Positions 10,880 through 22,400 of a stretch of DNA of 64,000 nucleotides are shown here, piece by piece (positions within the stretch are counted from its first letter, which is position 1; the number at the start of each line of letters is the position of its first letter). The position numbers were made by a program, and so were the translations under genes. The stretch lies in the NCBI GenBank assembly GCA_023213395.1, contig CM041465.1, positions 205,165,741 through 205,229,740 on the forward strand, given 5' to 3'. The notes below the pieces were generated by a model. It saw nothing but the letters and a program-made list of their open reading frames with translations. It was not told where the DNA came from and did no database searches. This DNA is from Cycas panzhihuaensis (taxonomy: Eukaryota > Cycadophyta).

Positions 10880-11960
10880 CTACCTAGCCTATGATGACTA
10901 TAGTGGGGGCACATTCCCAATAAGTGTGACACCTTGGTGGCCATTTCACTTCTCGCATTCTGCCCTACTCACCTCAAGACCCATTTGGCTCATGTCATCC
11001 TTGCCCGTATGATGACCCGTCATTGTTTGGTCAACTTGTCACGTCCTTTGAGTCCTATTTTCTCTCTTGTGGCTCATTTTCTTACTTATCTGCCTCTAGT
11101 CAGGTGTCCCTACCCCTTACTAGCCTCCTTGGTCATTAGCCCACAGCCCAGGCTAGCTATTTGGGCCAGTTTTGGCCTCTGGTCCTGCACCACCGTAGAT
11201 TTCATGGTACTGCGATATTTACGGTGGTGCGACTGTCTCAATTTATTTTTAAAAATCTGCAATGGCAATTCTCACATTTATTATGGAACTGCCATGTGTC
11301 TTGCGACTTAACTCACTACCAACTGTGCCCTAATCGCTCGCTTAGGGTTGAGGCTAGGTATTTAAGTCTTTCCTAATTAATTTTAGGGATCTTTTTGCTC
11401 ATTTTTAGAAGGATCTCAAGGGAAAATGCCCTGATCTCTACTATTCTCTGTTGCTCCACTGCTATTCCAAGACTTGCTATCATTCTCTAGCGCCCAACTC
11501 TCCTTTGGTATGGCTGTGACATCTTCCCAGCCCCTTGCACACCTTGGAGAGGGCCTCCTTGGAGAGATTCTAGCAATTCCTTGCTCGTGCAGTTATCAAG
11601 CATTCTCAAGTGCAGGTTCTTCCTTCAGCCATATTAGTAAGGGCTCCATACCTACTATTCCACAGTCCTTTTGTAGATTTCTCAGCCTTCTCCCAGCAGT
11701 TTTTGATAGAGGTAAAAGCCTTCCCTCTTCTCTATAGGTATTTGTTAGTTTAGGGTCTTCTCTTATCCAATTTATGCCCAGGTTTGCATGTTATTTCTAG
11801 CTTGTCTTAGCTTGCTCTTTGGAGGTTATTTCTTGTCTTATTTTTGACTATTTTTTCCTGCTGTTAGGGCCTTTTTTCTTGTGTTTCCTACCCAGGATAG
11901 TGGTTAAAAGGGGATACATAAGGTTTGGAACAGAGCTGGGTGGATTTTGCACCACCTTCC
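10880..11960. other. Pyrimidine-rich region, possible LTR or promoter; no gene recognised
   Basis: This is mainly C/T-rich on the plus strand, with a TATA-like GGTATTTAAGTC near 11,358 followed by CTCTACTATTCTC-type pyrimidine stretches, as often seen around LTR transcription starts. The 125-codon frame at 10,934-11,311 has no recognisable domain. No second copy was found in the window, so it cannot be proved to be an LTR. Confidence 0.3.
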
Positions 11961-14900
11961 ATGCTCCTTAAGAGGCTTTTTGCCCTCCAAACCTTCACTT
12001 TTGCCCCATGCTACTCTTGGAAGTGAAGCAAGGGTTTAGTAGGCCATTTGTAGCCACTGAAATCAGTGTTGGCACTTGTTGTAGTGCTGGTTTGAGGGCT
12101 CATACCTTGATCTAGGCAACTCACATAAGCCTCGACTACTTGTCCCTTACTCAACCTCGTTCTTGGCAACTCGGTTTGCTTCCCATAGCACTCCAGTTTG
12201 TTGTAGACCTCTTTGAGCCTCTTTGGACCCTTGTTGCCTCTATTTCTAGCCTTCTTGCATAGCCATACCCTTGCTGCACCAGACTCTAAATGAAAATCTA
12301 ATTAAGTTTAATTTCATTTAAACCTTATAAAACATTAAATATATTTTATTTAGTATTTTATGATGAATATTCTTAATAGAATATTCTAAAATTCAATGTG
12401 AATAATGATGGTTTCCTCCATAAAAATTATTTTATCTAATAAACTAATGTATTTTTTTTTTAAATAACTTTGCCACTAGATTGTTAAACTATCGAGGATC
12501 AGAATGTTAGGCCATTATCAAGGGTTTCATTACATCTTTATTATTGTGCATACAAAAAATATTTATCTCCTTTCTATGTTTATAATTTTACTCTTTGAGC
12601 TAATTTTCTTTAATGGAGATGAGATTTCACTCTATTTCCTCTTACTACATCAAGCATACACCTTGTTCTACCCTACAACTAGTTTGCATGTTAATTATTT
12701 TGATCATTGGTTGATCGGGCACTATTTGGGTAGTTTTCCATATAGTTTAGTTATGTTTTCTCCTCTATTCTCCTCTGTTTCACTTGTTGTGGCTACTAAG
12801 TTCTAATAAAATTATGTTGATTGCTCTTTAAGGTGCATCTAGGTCTTACTCTATACTGCATTTAACTCAAATAAGAAAAAAAGCCTCATGCATCTCTGTA
12901 TGCCTGTGTGACCCTCTATAGGTCAAATAGCTTAAAAAAAAGAATTTCCTTTTGTTCATTAGTACTGATGGCTTCTGTGGGCTATAATAGGATGAAAACA
13001 AGTTTAAATCAAAAGACATGGCTAGATTGAGTGAGATTTAGGCATTCAAAACCTCCATAAGCTACCCCATTTACACATAGGTCATATAGTAGCCTACTTC
13101 TTAAAAAATCTTGATTTTTTTGTAATGTTTTTAAATATCACCTTATAACATTTATCTTATTTTTTTGAATATATCCTTTTTAATATATATACTCTTTGTA
13201 AAGTTTATAAAAATAAGCCTTTTTAATATATTTCATCCATGTATTTCATTATTTTGTTGTATTCTAGCATACTTTTTTACCAGTATTCTCATATTTCAAT
13301 GGAGCCTTCCTTTAAGGGTTTTGAACATCTCACATTTAATACTTTAATATAGAATTCATCAATTCACTTTAATGGATGATTTCAACAATATTTATTACTC
13401 ATTTAATCACTATCTCTAGGCTTTCAATAAAGGTTTTTATATTTATTATTTATTGTTAACTTATATATATGTTATGTTTGGGTTTGCATAATGATTTTTG
13501 AGTTAGCATATCACTATTCATGTTTATATGTTATTTGCTTATGCTTGCATGCCACTACTTAAACATGTATATCACTATTAGAATAGTGAAATCTACTCAA
13601 TAAATAGAGTAGTCAATTTGAGCCTAAAAAAATAATACTTTAATACATCTATATGTTAATAATTAAGAAATACATGTAAGATTAAAAAGCTTGAAAAAAA
13701 AAAAGATACTATAGTTTAGTGAAAAAAATAAACTACATGTAATAAGACATGCCAAATAGGTATCTTCAACTTGTGACATAATTTATACCATAAAAATTGA
13801 TTAAACAAACATCTATAGCTTATTAATGGCTAGTCCCCCTTGGAGAAAAAAACTAGTTTTGTGTAGTTAGTAGTAATTAGACAACTATGTTTGAAAATAA
13901 CCATTATAGGGGAGCACTTATGCATGAATACCAACAACTTACAATATCAAACATCACCTTGTAAACTAATAAAAAGATAAATTTCTCAACTCACTATATA
14001 ATAACACAATACTAATATAATATTAACAAACTAGCTCTATAAATAAATATTAACATTAACATTAATAATTTCATGGAGTACCTTTTACTTTATCTAATTT
14101 TTTTCCTTATATGAGAGAGATAGGGAATAATATAATCTCAACTTTTCTTTCTTCTGCCATGGTGAAGTTTTCTTTGTACTTAATTAAATATTCTTTATTT
14201 ATCTTCTATTAAGGAAGTTTTAAATTCTTATTGTTTACAGTCATAAACTTTCTTAGACAATCTTAAGGCCTACTCCTCATGCCCTAGGTCCTAGGTTAGT
14301 ATGCAGTTTCATGCTATGCAATTCAATAATTGACCGGTATTCCTTAACAATGGCACCAAAATAACAATCATTCTAGGATAACATTACTTATCCTTATAGG
14401 AGTCTTAATAAACTAAGGATTCACAAACTTATGAATGATAAAGATTTATAAATCTATAATTACTAAATCAAATTCTAGAAAATACATAAGCTACCTATAA
14501 TCATATTACTTCATATTGATTTTTTTCTTATACAACCATATTACCAATTCACTCAAGTAGTGAAAATTATAGAAATAATATTTGATCAAATCTAACTATG
14601 AGAGGAAATTTGTTTTATCGGTGTACATCTATAATTACACTACACTTCACCCATCATGATCTAATAGGAACAAAGGTTTAATTATGAGATAGTCACAAGA
14701 TGACCCTTAGAGGAAAAATCCTTTCTTATTTTTATTTATTGAAAAAGAAATATTTATTTAAGTTGTATAAGAATCTTTGGCTCAACTAACCAACTTATAC
14801 ATTCTTAGTAGATAACGAGCATAATACCTTAACTATATAATTACAACTTGTGGCCATATATCAACCATAACTTTTTCCTAATCTTAAGGTTTCCCTTTAA

Positions 14901-15250
14901 AAAAAGTAAAGTAACAAACTTATCCTCACTAAATTTAAAGAGAGTGAGTTCCCTTCACTAAAATTAAAGGAAATCCACTTCACTAAAAAAATGAAAGAAA
15001 AGAGTTCCCTTCAAATTATCTAAAGTCATTTTTCTTTCACATTTAGTGAAAGTAATTTTCCACACAAAATTACACAAACATTGATTATTCAAATGCCTAT
15101 TTAACATTTATATTTTAAAGCCAATTTAACTTAATATTTTTACAAAATAAATCAAAATGAGGAATTTGTATGGCAAAAATTATTACAATATAAGGAAGAT
15201 GAGACCCCTTTTATGGGGATCATTAATAATGTGAATACATTCCTGATAAC
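11961..15250. other. AT-rich intergenic stretch, no gene seen
   Basis: No domain, repeat pair or RNA gene was recognised on either strand. Open frames of 60-100 codons (12,504-12,806 and 13,165-13,347, plus strand) are rich in Phe/Leu/Ile and look like chance frames in AT-rich sequence. Confidence 0.5.
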
Positions 15251-15727
15251 AAATGACTAAAATATGAGCCAAAATATGATAAAGTATAAGTGGTATACCA
15301 TAGGCATATAATGTAATTAGGTTTAGATAAATTTTAAGAGTATTTTTACACTACATAAATATTTAGAAAATAATAACAAAATCTAAAATAATAGATTATA
15401 TATTACAACGCAATAGCATACCTCCTAGATTTAAAATAATAAATTTAAACTATAATAGTAAGGTTGAGTATTTTACTTAGCTAATATGGAATATCATATC
15501 ACCTATAAAAATGACTAAAATATAAGCCAAAACATGATAAAGTATAAGTGCCATACCATAAGTGTATAATGTTATGAGATTTAGAAAAATTTTAAGAGCC
15601 CTTTTGCACTATATAAATATTAAAGGATAAAAAAAACTCTAAAACAATAGATTATATATTATAATATGAAGGCATACCTCTCAAATCTAAAATAAATAAA
15701 TTAAAAGTGTAATAGCAAGGTTGAGCC
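15251..15727. repeat. Direct repeat, two copies with 258-base period
   Basis: Copy one (about 15,251-15,476) and copy two (about 15,509-15,727) share AAATGACTAAAATAT-AGCC at the start, then ATGATAAAGTATAAGTG, ATAGATTATATATTA and GCATACCTC blocks in the same order. Divergence is moderate, so the duplication is not recent. A third partial similarity (AGTAAGG-T-AGTA-TTTACT, then TTAATATGGA) occurs near 23,216. Confidence 0.75.
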
Positions 15728-16506
15728 TTTTTTTTTCAATAAATAGAAGAGTTGATAATACACTACATGAGCTTTATAATAAAAGTACATAAGATTTCTA
15801 ACCTATAGTTAGGGAAGGCTTGGAAAAGATGGTAAATGAGCCACATGAAAATAACCCAGATATAAAGGATATCAAATACAACAATATAACTAGTTTAATA
15901 TTATACCATTAAAGAACTTTACCAAGTAGCCTCAGTAATTAGAGATAAACAAGAATTACAATCTAATAACACTTACTCTAATGGAAGATATGGAAACTTA
16001 CCAACTCAAATTTACTACTCCAAAGAATAATTTGCTAAAAATACAAGCTAATGAATGTGTTAGCTAATACCAAGATGGACCAATGACCCCCTACTAATTA
16101 GATAGTTAAAAGATTTGGCTAGATTAGAATCATATCTATAAATTGTGTTCATTCAAGGTTTGTAGGATATTCATTTTAATTTTTGGGTCATTTATCTCCT
16201 CCGAGTTTGAGCTTATCTTTATCTCACGCCACTAGCCCATATCCCCCAAATTAGTTAGAAGATCAACAATCTTATTTACTACCCTTTTGATATGCTTTAA
16301 AGAAACCTCTTTAAACTTATTTATAAGCTATATCATTTCTTTCAAGATATGGGAAATCTTCCAGTTACTAGTCTATGCTTTATTCATATTCATTTGGAGT
16401 AAACTAATAATAAGCTTTGCATCTCCCTTTAAATAGACCCTCTACAGGCCCAACATCCTAGTAATTTTTAGGATATAAAAGACTGTTATTGCTTCCACTA
16501 TATTGT

Positions 16507-16815
16507 TTATGGTATCTCTAATATTTTGAGAAAAAGGTGATTTATATTACTATTATTATCTCTAATAATCCCGCCAATGTTAACTCTACTTAAATTACCT
16601 TTTAAGGCCCCATCAAAATTAGATTTAAATATACCAACTTGAGAAGGTACCCATAGGCATCCACTATGGTTAGGCTCTTTATTTAAGTGAGTTTTAGATC
16701 CTAAATTATCCTTAATAATCCCTAGAAGATTAAGTTTGATCTTGTTCTGATCAAACCATACTAGGTTATCCTCCTCGCATTCCTTTGATGATAGGGTCTC
16801 TAATATATTGTTCAT
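16507..16815 (-). pseudogene. LINE RNase H domain, N-terminal part
   Basis: The frame includes IFKSNFDGALKGNLSRVNIGG followed by IIRDNNSN. This matches the first strand of the RNase H fold in plant LINEs (K-NFDGA-KGN-G--G-GG--RD), with the first catalytic Asp kept. The rest of the domain is lost in stops further left. It lies at the C-terminal end of the LINE ORF2 remnant. Confidence 0.7.
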
Positions 16816-17009
16816 AATTATTTGGATTCCCTAGGTCATATGCTTAGATTTATCCCTAAAAATTCTTTCATTATGCTCCTTCCATACATTGCATAACATA
16901 AAACCTATAATTAAATACTAAGCCTTCTAAATAATCAAGGAGTCCACCTAAAGACTTCTTCATCCTTCCAAAAATCTTTAAATTTTTTATCCCCTTAGAA
17001 TCATGGCTC

Positions 17010-17490
17010 TAAAATTCATTTCAAAATGGTCCTAACATTAAGAAATACATTTATAGTTAAGAATGATATCAACGATGTCCTCTTCAACTTTAGAATAAAG
17101 GAACAAATGGAGAGGTCCATGAATCCTACCTTTTTAAGGTTATCCCATGCAAGGATGTTATTGTGTGCTAAGGATCTTATAAAAAGGCTAACACCTTTGG
17201 CCATAGTTTAGGTTACCAAATTGTCTTCCAAACCTTTCCATAGTCTAATAACCCCTTCTCCTTAATCCAAGGGTTATATACATACTTCATAGAGAAGGAG
17301 CCAATCCCCATTTTTCCCCATCTTAAAACATCAACTCCCAACCTATAAGGAAGAATCATTTTACTCAAGATGCTTTGTAGTCTATTTCTGTCCTCCAAAG
17401 TAATATTTTTTTGTAAGGAATCTAGAATTTTCCATTCCCTTACAATAGAGAAAATCCTATCCTGACTAAAGGAGGAATCCACCAAGAAGT
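17010..17490 (-). pseudogene. LINE ORF2 linker and zf-RVT region
   Basis: At 17,485-17,213 the frame contains DVLRWGKMGIGSFSMKYVY and GLLDYGKVWKTIW, the D-L-W---G-FS-K--Y linker seen before the zinc-binding reverse-transcriptase domain. At 17,204-17,016 AKGVSLFIRSLAHNNILAWD and NLKKVGFMDLSICSF follow, matching the zf-RVT block (AxFxWxxxxxxIxTxDNLxxRG). The Cys residues are partly altered. Confidence 0.65.
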
Positions 17491-18199
17491 TTGAAAGCTT
17501 AGACTACTTATTCCTCAAAAAAGATTTCCTCATAATATTTATCTCCTACTTAAGGATTAATGGATCATGTTCTTCTCATGAGATCTCCCAAAACAAGGCA
17601 AAATTCCTATTCTTGATTTCTCAAGAGCTATTGGATTGGATTAAGCCAAGGCCTTAGATAGCCTTATTTCTAATAATAAAACCCTTAATATGATCATTTA
17701 TTCTAATTAAATATTCTTTAGTAACCCCTTTAGCATAGTTCTCCTTCTAAATATGCATCCATAATGACCCTTCCTCTATCATCCATATTCACAATAACTT
17801 GGCATTAAGGGCCTTATTAAGGGGTTTAAGGTGCCTATATTCAACCTCTCATGAATCTTGTTCCTACACGCATTATCCAAAGATACCAATGATCATTTTT
17901 TTATTAAAAGTGCCTCTACTTCATAAAAACTCCTTTCGTAATATTTTAATACTTTTAATAACCATAAAGGGAGCTAAAAGCATTAAAAATATATAAATAG
18001 GTAATGCTTGGATAATTGATTTAATAAGCACAATCCTACCTACTAGCACTAGAATATTAAGATGACAACTAGATAGTTTAGCTTTAATCATATTTAATAT
18101 CTCTTCCCAAGCATTATTTCTTTCAAGATTTTCTATGAAAGGAATGCTAAGATACTTGTCTAGAAGAGAAGTAATGGGATAATTCGAGCTTCTATTAAT

Positions 18200-19250
18200 G
18201 TTTCTCTAGATTCTTATGTGGGTATAAAAATAAAAATCTCAGATTTACTTTTATTTATAATGCTCCTTGAGGCTAATAGGAAGGTATTAAGTGATTTCTT
18301 CAAGGCCCTAGATTTTGCAATTGAAGATAGCCCTATGAGCTTCATATCATTGACAAATTATAAGTGAGGTAGTGGCTCAACATTATAGGCTATCTAGATC
18401 CCCTTAATCTATTTACCATATTTCTATTTTATGATAAGCCTTCTAATACCCTTCATTATAATGATAAAGAGGTATGAAGATAAAGGATCCCCTTGTCTTA
18501 TACCTCTAGAGGATCTAAATTATTAAATTAATGAGTGATTAACTATCACTTAAAAAGAGATATAATTTTATACACACTCAACGTAATTCTTATTACAATT
18601 AAAAGAATCCATGATCCTATTAATGAAATCCTAGTTCAATCAATCATATTTTTTCTGTACCACTCTTTTCACTCTATCTCAATGAATGGATCATTTCCAT
18701 GGAAATAATAATTCCACCTACGATTTACCTACCTACCATGAATCCACCTTGTTCTTGAGAGATTAAGCTGAGGAGAATATCTTTTAGTGTATTGGCCATA
18801 ACCTTTGAAATTATTTTGTAAGATGTATTACATAGGGTAATTAACTTAAATCTATCTATCAATAAGGGAATCCATTCTTTTGGAATGATAGTTAAGACTA
18901 TCGTTATTCAGAGCCTAAAGTATTTTGATAGATCTCCTTAATTTCTCTACTACTTTAACTATATAATCCTATAGAATATGCTAGAATGCTTGATAGAAAT
19001 TATCTAGAAATCCATCAAAGCCCATAGCCTTCCCTTGTTTGATATTAAAGGCCACATTCCTTATTTCTTGCTTAGTTACTTTTTTAATTAGAAATTTATT
19101 ATGATCCTTTAAAACTATCCTCAAAATGATAGAGTAAACTTTAGTGCAAGATTCCTATAGAGATAGAGACAATTCAACTACCATTTCCATAAAATTGTCC
19201 TCAACTACTCCTCAACATTAGGTAAAGGATTAAGTATACTTTTATATTGT
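18200..19250 (-). pseudogene. LINE reverse transcriptase core
   Basis: Minus-strand blocks in order are: an IPKEW block near 18,870; ISKVMANTLKDILLSLISQE then GGFM near 18,790-18,730; RGIRQGDPLSSYLFII near 18,510-18,450; and FVNDMKLIG near 18,340, where FVDD or FADD is expected. These are the conserved motifs of non-LTR reverse transcriptase, which primes on nicked chromosomal DNA. The second catalytic Asp pair is damaged (ND) and there are many stops. Confidence 0.75.
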
Positions 19251-19639
19251 CTCCTTAATTAGAGGATTATATTAAAACTATAATATTTTAGTGTCATCTA
19301 ATGAAATAAGTTTGATTTTCTATCTCCTTCTTAGAGCTAACAAATCTTGGACTTCTATTTCTGGAAGATTTCTTCCTCCATCCCTAATTGTGAATTTATT
19401 TTTGAAGAGATTTCTTTAGAAAGGTAATCTTATTAGATATCCCTTCTCTCATAATCTCTCCTTAGATATATGCCATCCTCTCATATAGAGAGTTTTTTAG
19501 CTCAAAAATGTCCCTAAATACCTACCTATTCCATTTCTTAATTTGATATTTAAGAAATTTAAGCTTTTTCTCCAAGTGAAACATAAAGTAACCTTTCCTT
19601 GGGTTGCTAGAATTCCACCTCTATTTAACATTCCTTTCA

Positions 19640-20110
19640 AAGTCTAAATGGGTGAGCTAAATTTTCTCAAATTTAAAGGAAGAATTCCTCAGCCTATCAT
19701 CTTCTAAAATACTAAGGCTAATAGGCTAGTGATCTAATCTACTCCCCTTTATAATGTTAGATTCCATCATAATGTTTATATTTACAAGATTCTCATTAAC
19801 AAAAAATCTATCAAATTTTTTAATAATTTGAGCTTTTCCCCTTTTATGATTGTTCTAGGTGAAGTTACCCTCTTTAGGAAGGATATATAAAAGCCTCTAA
19901 GATAAGATCCACTCTTGGAGGGTGATATTTACCTCATTTAATATCATAACTCCTTTTTTCTCATTCATATTAAGAATGGACTTAAAGTCACCCCCCAAAA
20001 TCTAATGACTATCTCTTAGGTCTTCCTAATCTCTTCAAGTGAGTTCTAATAAGAGAGCTTCTAAATAAGATGAGTAGCAATATAAACATTAGTAATATTA
20101 ACAATTGTAG
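19640..20110 (-). pseudogene. LINE APE-type endonuclease
   Basis: Minus-strand frames show GGDFKSILNMNEKKGV, then FTWNNHKRGKAQIIKKFDRF, then GSRLDHQPIS-like residues with one stop (near 19,740), then RNSSFKFEKI and HLDFERN. These match the GDFN, FTWxN, LDRF and SDHxP motifs of AP-endonuclease domains in L1 LINEs. This enzyme nicks the target DNA. The Asn of GDFN is changed to Lys. Confidence 0.7.
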
Positions 20111-20359
20111 TCTAATAGTTATAAAAATAAACTATCCATTAATCCATATTTTTTCCCCATTAGAATGTATTAATTAGACCTTTCAAGGATTCCATAGGAT
20201 AACTTGACCTCTTGGGGCCTTGTTAGATCCAATATTCATAACACATCATTGTTTCTAAATTGTCTAGGTAGTCATGGGTATCTTGTCTAAATCCAATTTT
20301 GTTTCATGAATCAAGTAAATATATAGGTTCTGAAAGGTAAGTTTATGCTTAATATTCCT

Positions 20360-22300
20360 CTATTTAGACATAGCATTTAAGCCCTAAATACTCCAAGAAA
20401 GTAGCTTCATGATTAGGAATTTTATTTTTGCTAGAAGTAACCTTCGTGAAGAGGTTTGGTTTGGCTAGAGTTAACCAAGAATTTCCCCTTATCGGGAAGT
20501 TTCTCAATGTTATATTTCCTTCCCTTTTTCCCTTTAAAGGTTTCCTCTTTCTAGCTTTTATGATTAAGAGCTTTAATATGAACATTTGCTAATCTTGCAT
20601 CCTTGAATTTATTCACTTGTTCTACCACCTCCCATTTACTTGAGGATTATTTAATATTGATGGCATTTTTCCTAGAGCTATACTTAGATTACTAGAAAAG
20701 CATGGCTACTCACCTCTACTCTTAGTTTTACCTTTATCCTTAAAAGTACTTCTAGGTCTCTTATTTAGGTCTAGAGAGGGATCATTTGTATTCAAGGCCT
20801 CTAGAAGGATGGAAGATACCTACTTTTGAGTATCTTCTCCTTGCACAACATCACTTGGGGGCCTCTTAATATTAGGGGTCTAATCTATATCTACCAACTC
20901 ATTATTTTTATATGATATTAAGGGTTTTTAATCCTCTAATTTAGGATTGTCTTGCCTCTATAATGCACCTATTTTGTCCTCCAAAATGCCCTACTTACTA
21001 ACCAAAGTAGGCAAAGAAGAGGCTTCCTTAAGATATTTGGGAGGATAACCTTGATCTAATCCCTAATCACAAACCATACCATTTAAATCATCAAGTATTT
21101 TAGAATTATCCATTATCCCCACTATTTAAATCTAAAGAATTTTACCTTTATATTTCCATGTCCTTAAACTACATCTTAGAGAAAGGCTAAAATTCTTCCT
21201 TAGAGATAATCTCCATAGATTCATCCTTTTCTTATCTAAAAGTATTAAACCTATTAAGACTAGGGGATTAGAGGATAAATTTCTTAATCCAAATTTTATT
21301 ACCCTAGGCCCTCTTATTTTCATGAGATAAATATTTCTAGATCCATCTCAACATCCCTCTTAATAATTTCCTTATTTGGGTAGTATTTCTAGATGTGGCC
21401 ATGCTCATGGTAAATCCCACATTTAAATGAGAATTAGTCATAATCTACTAGTTGAATTCATTATCCTCCTTCAAATTCTAGAATGATTGCTTCTAGGGAG
21501 GCACTAATGGGCCCATTTGAAAATATATTCTAGCATAAATAGTATAATATTTTCTACTATAACTAGGAATATCCAATCTCTTTCAATGCTTCCTTATTCT
21601 AAAATTCCAAGGGAAGGGAGTACAATTTAAACCAAATTAGGCCTATCAAAATATCTTCTTTTTTAGGGTTAAAACCAAGGGTCTAGAATCTTATATACTA
21701 TAACTAGGAATCTCCAATCTCTTTTAATGCTTCCTTATTCTAAAATTCTAAGGGAAGGGAGTACAATTTAAACCAAATTAGGCCTATCAAAAAATCTTCT
21801 TTTTTAGGGTTAAAACTAAGAGTTTAGAATCTTATATACTATAACTAGGAATCTCTAATCTCTTTTAATGCTTCCTTATTCTAAAATTCTAAGGGAAAGG
21901 AGTATAATTTAAACCAAATTAGGCCTATAAAAAAATCTTCTTTTTTAGGGTTAAAACCAAGGGTCTAGAATCTTATATATAGTTCAAAAGAATTTAGAAA
22001 GCTTAAACCTCCTTAAAAACCTTATTTCTATCTTCCCAAGTAACAAAGATCATAGTGAAGAAGTCTGTTACTTAATGCTTAATATTAATATCCCCTTTAA
22101 GGTTAAATTTATCTCCCTAATTTTCCTTAACCCATTTCTTAAGGGAGACCTTTGAAGACCATATACTTAAGAACTTGTAGATTAAACCATGGCTACTTAA
22201 GTATACGATCTTATGCTTATAGGCTTAGGAGGTTATCTACACCCTAGGATTAATCAATATTTTCCCCTAGCATTTATTCAAAGAGCCATTCTATTTAGTA
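20360..22300 (-). pseudogene. LINE ORF1 remnant (DUF4283-like core and zinc knuckle)
   Basis: A core reading NPKKEDILIGLIWFKLYSLP then LEF-NKEALKEIG is present between about 21,977 and 21,555, matching the W-+LP-LPLE-W----L--IG core of plant LINE ORF1. A zinc knuckle-like FKCGIYHEHGHI-KYYP follows near 21,440-21,380. ORF1 proteins bind the LINE RNA. The core is present three times in tandem (see the separate repeat). Downstream Lys/Arg-rich sequence near 21,132-21,323 and 20,364-20,585 may be the basic tail. Confidence 0.6.
21555..21977 (-). repeat. Three tandem 141-bp units inside LINE ORF1
   Basis: TACTATAACTAGGAAT recurs at 21,555, 21,696 and 21,837, giving an exact period of 141 bases, and the units are nearly identical. 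141 is a multiple of three, so the repeat adds 47 codons per unit without breaking the frame. Each unit covers the conserved ORF1 core. Units are far more alike than the rest of the decayed LINE, so the tandem expansion is probably more recent than the insertion. Confidence 0.9.
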
Positions 22301-22400
22301 TTATCTTTGGAAGCTTGAAAATGAGATTTGGTATTTAGAGATTTGTTTGAAAATCCATAAATTTTAGAGATAATTTATTGATACCCTATCCAAAGTAAAT

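Larger units (their letters stand above)
16300..22400 (-). mobile_element. Old L1-type LINE, minus strand, heavily decayed
   Basis: In minus sense the order is ORF1 (DUF4283-like core, then zinc knuckle), endonuclease, reverse transcriptase, linker, zf-RVT and RNase H. This is the standard layout of plant L1 elements that carry an RNase H. Bounds are estimated from the outermost recognisable domains. No terminal A-tract or target duplication was identified. Stops and frame changes are frequent, and base composition matches the AT-rich surroundings, so it is much older than the LINE at 49.7 kb. Confidence 0.75.

Noticed and set aside
12504-12806. 100-codon plus-strand frame, possibly a membrane protein
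   Set aside because: Hydrophobicity follows from T-rich sequence; no conserved motif or gene context.
21555-21977. CRISPR-like array
   Set aside because: Units are contiguous 141-bp tandem copies of coding sequence without spacers, in a plant nuclear context.
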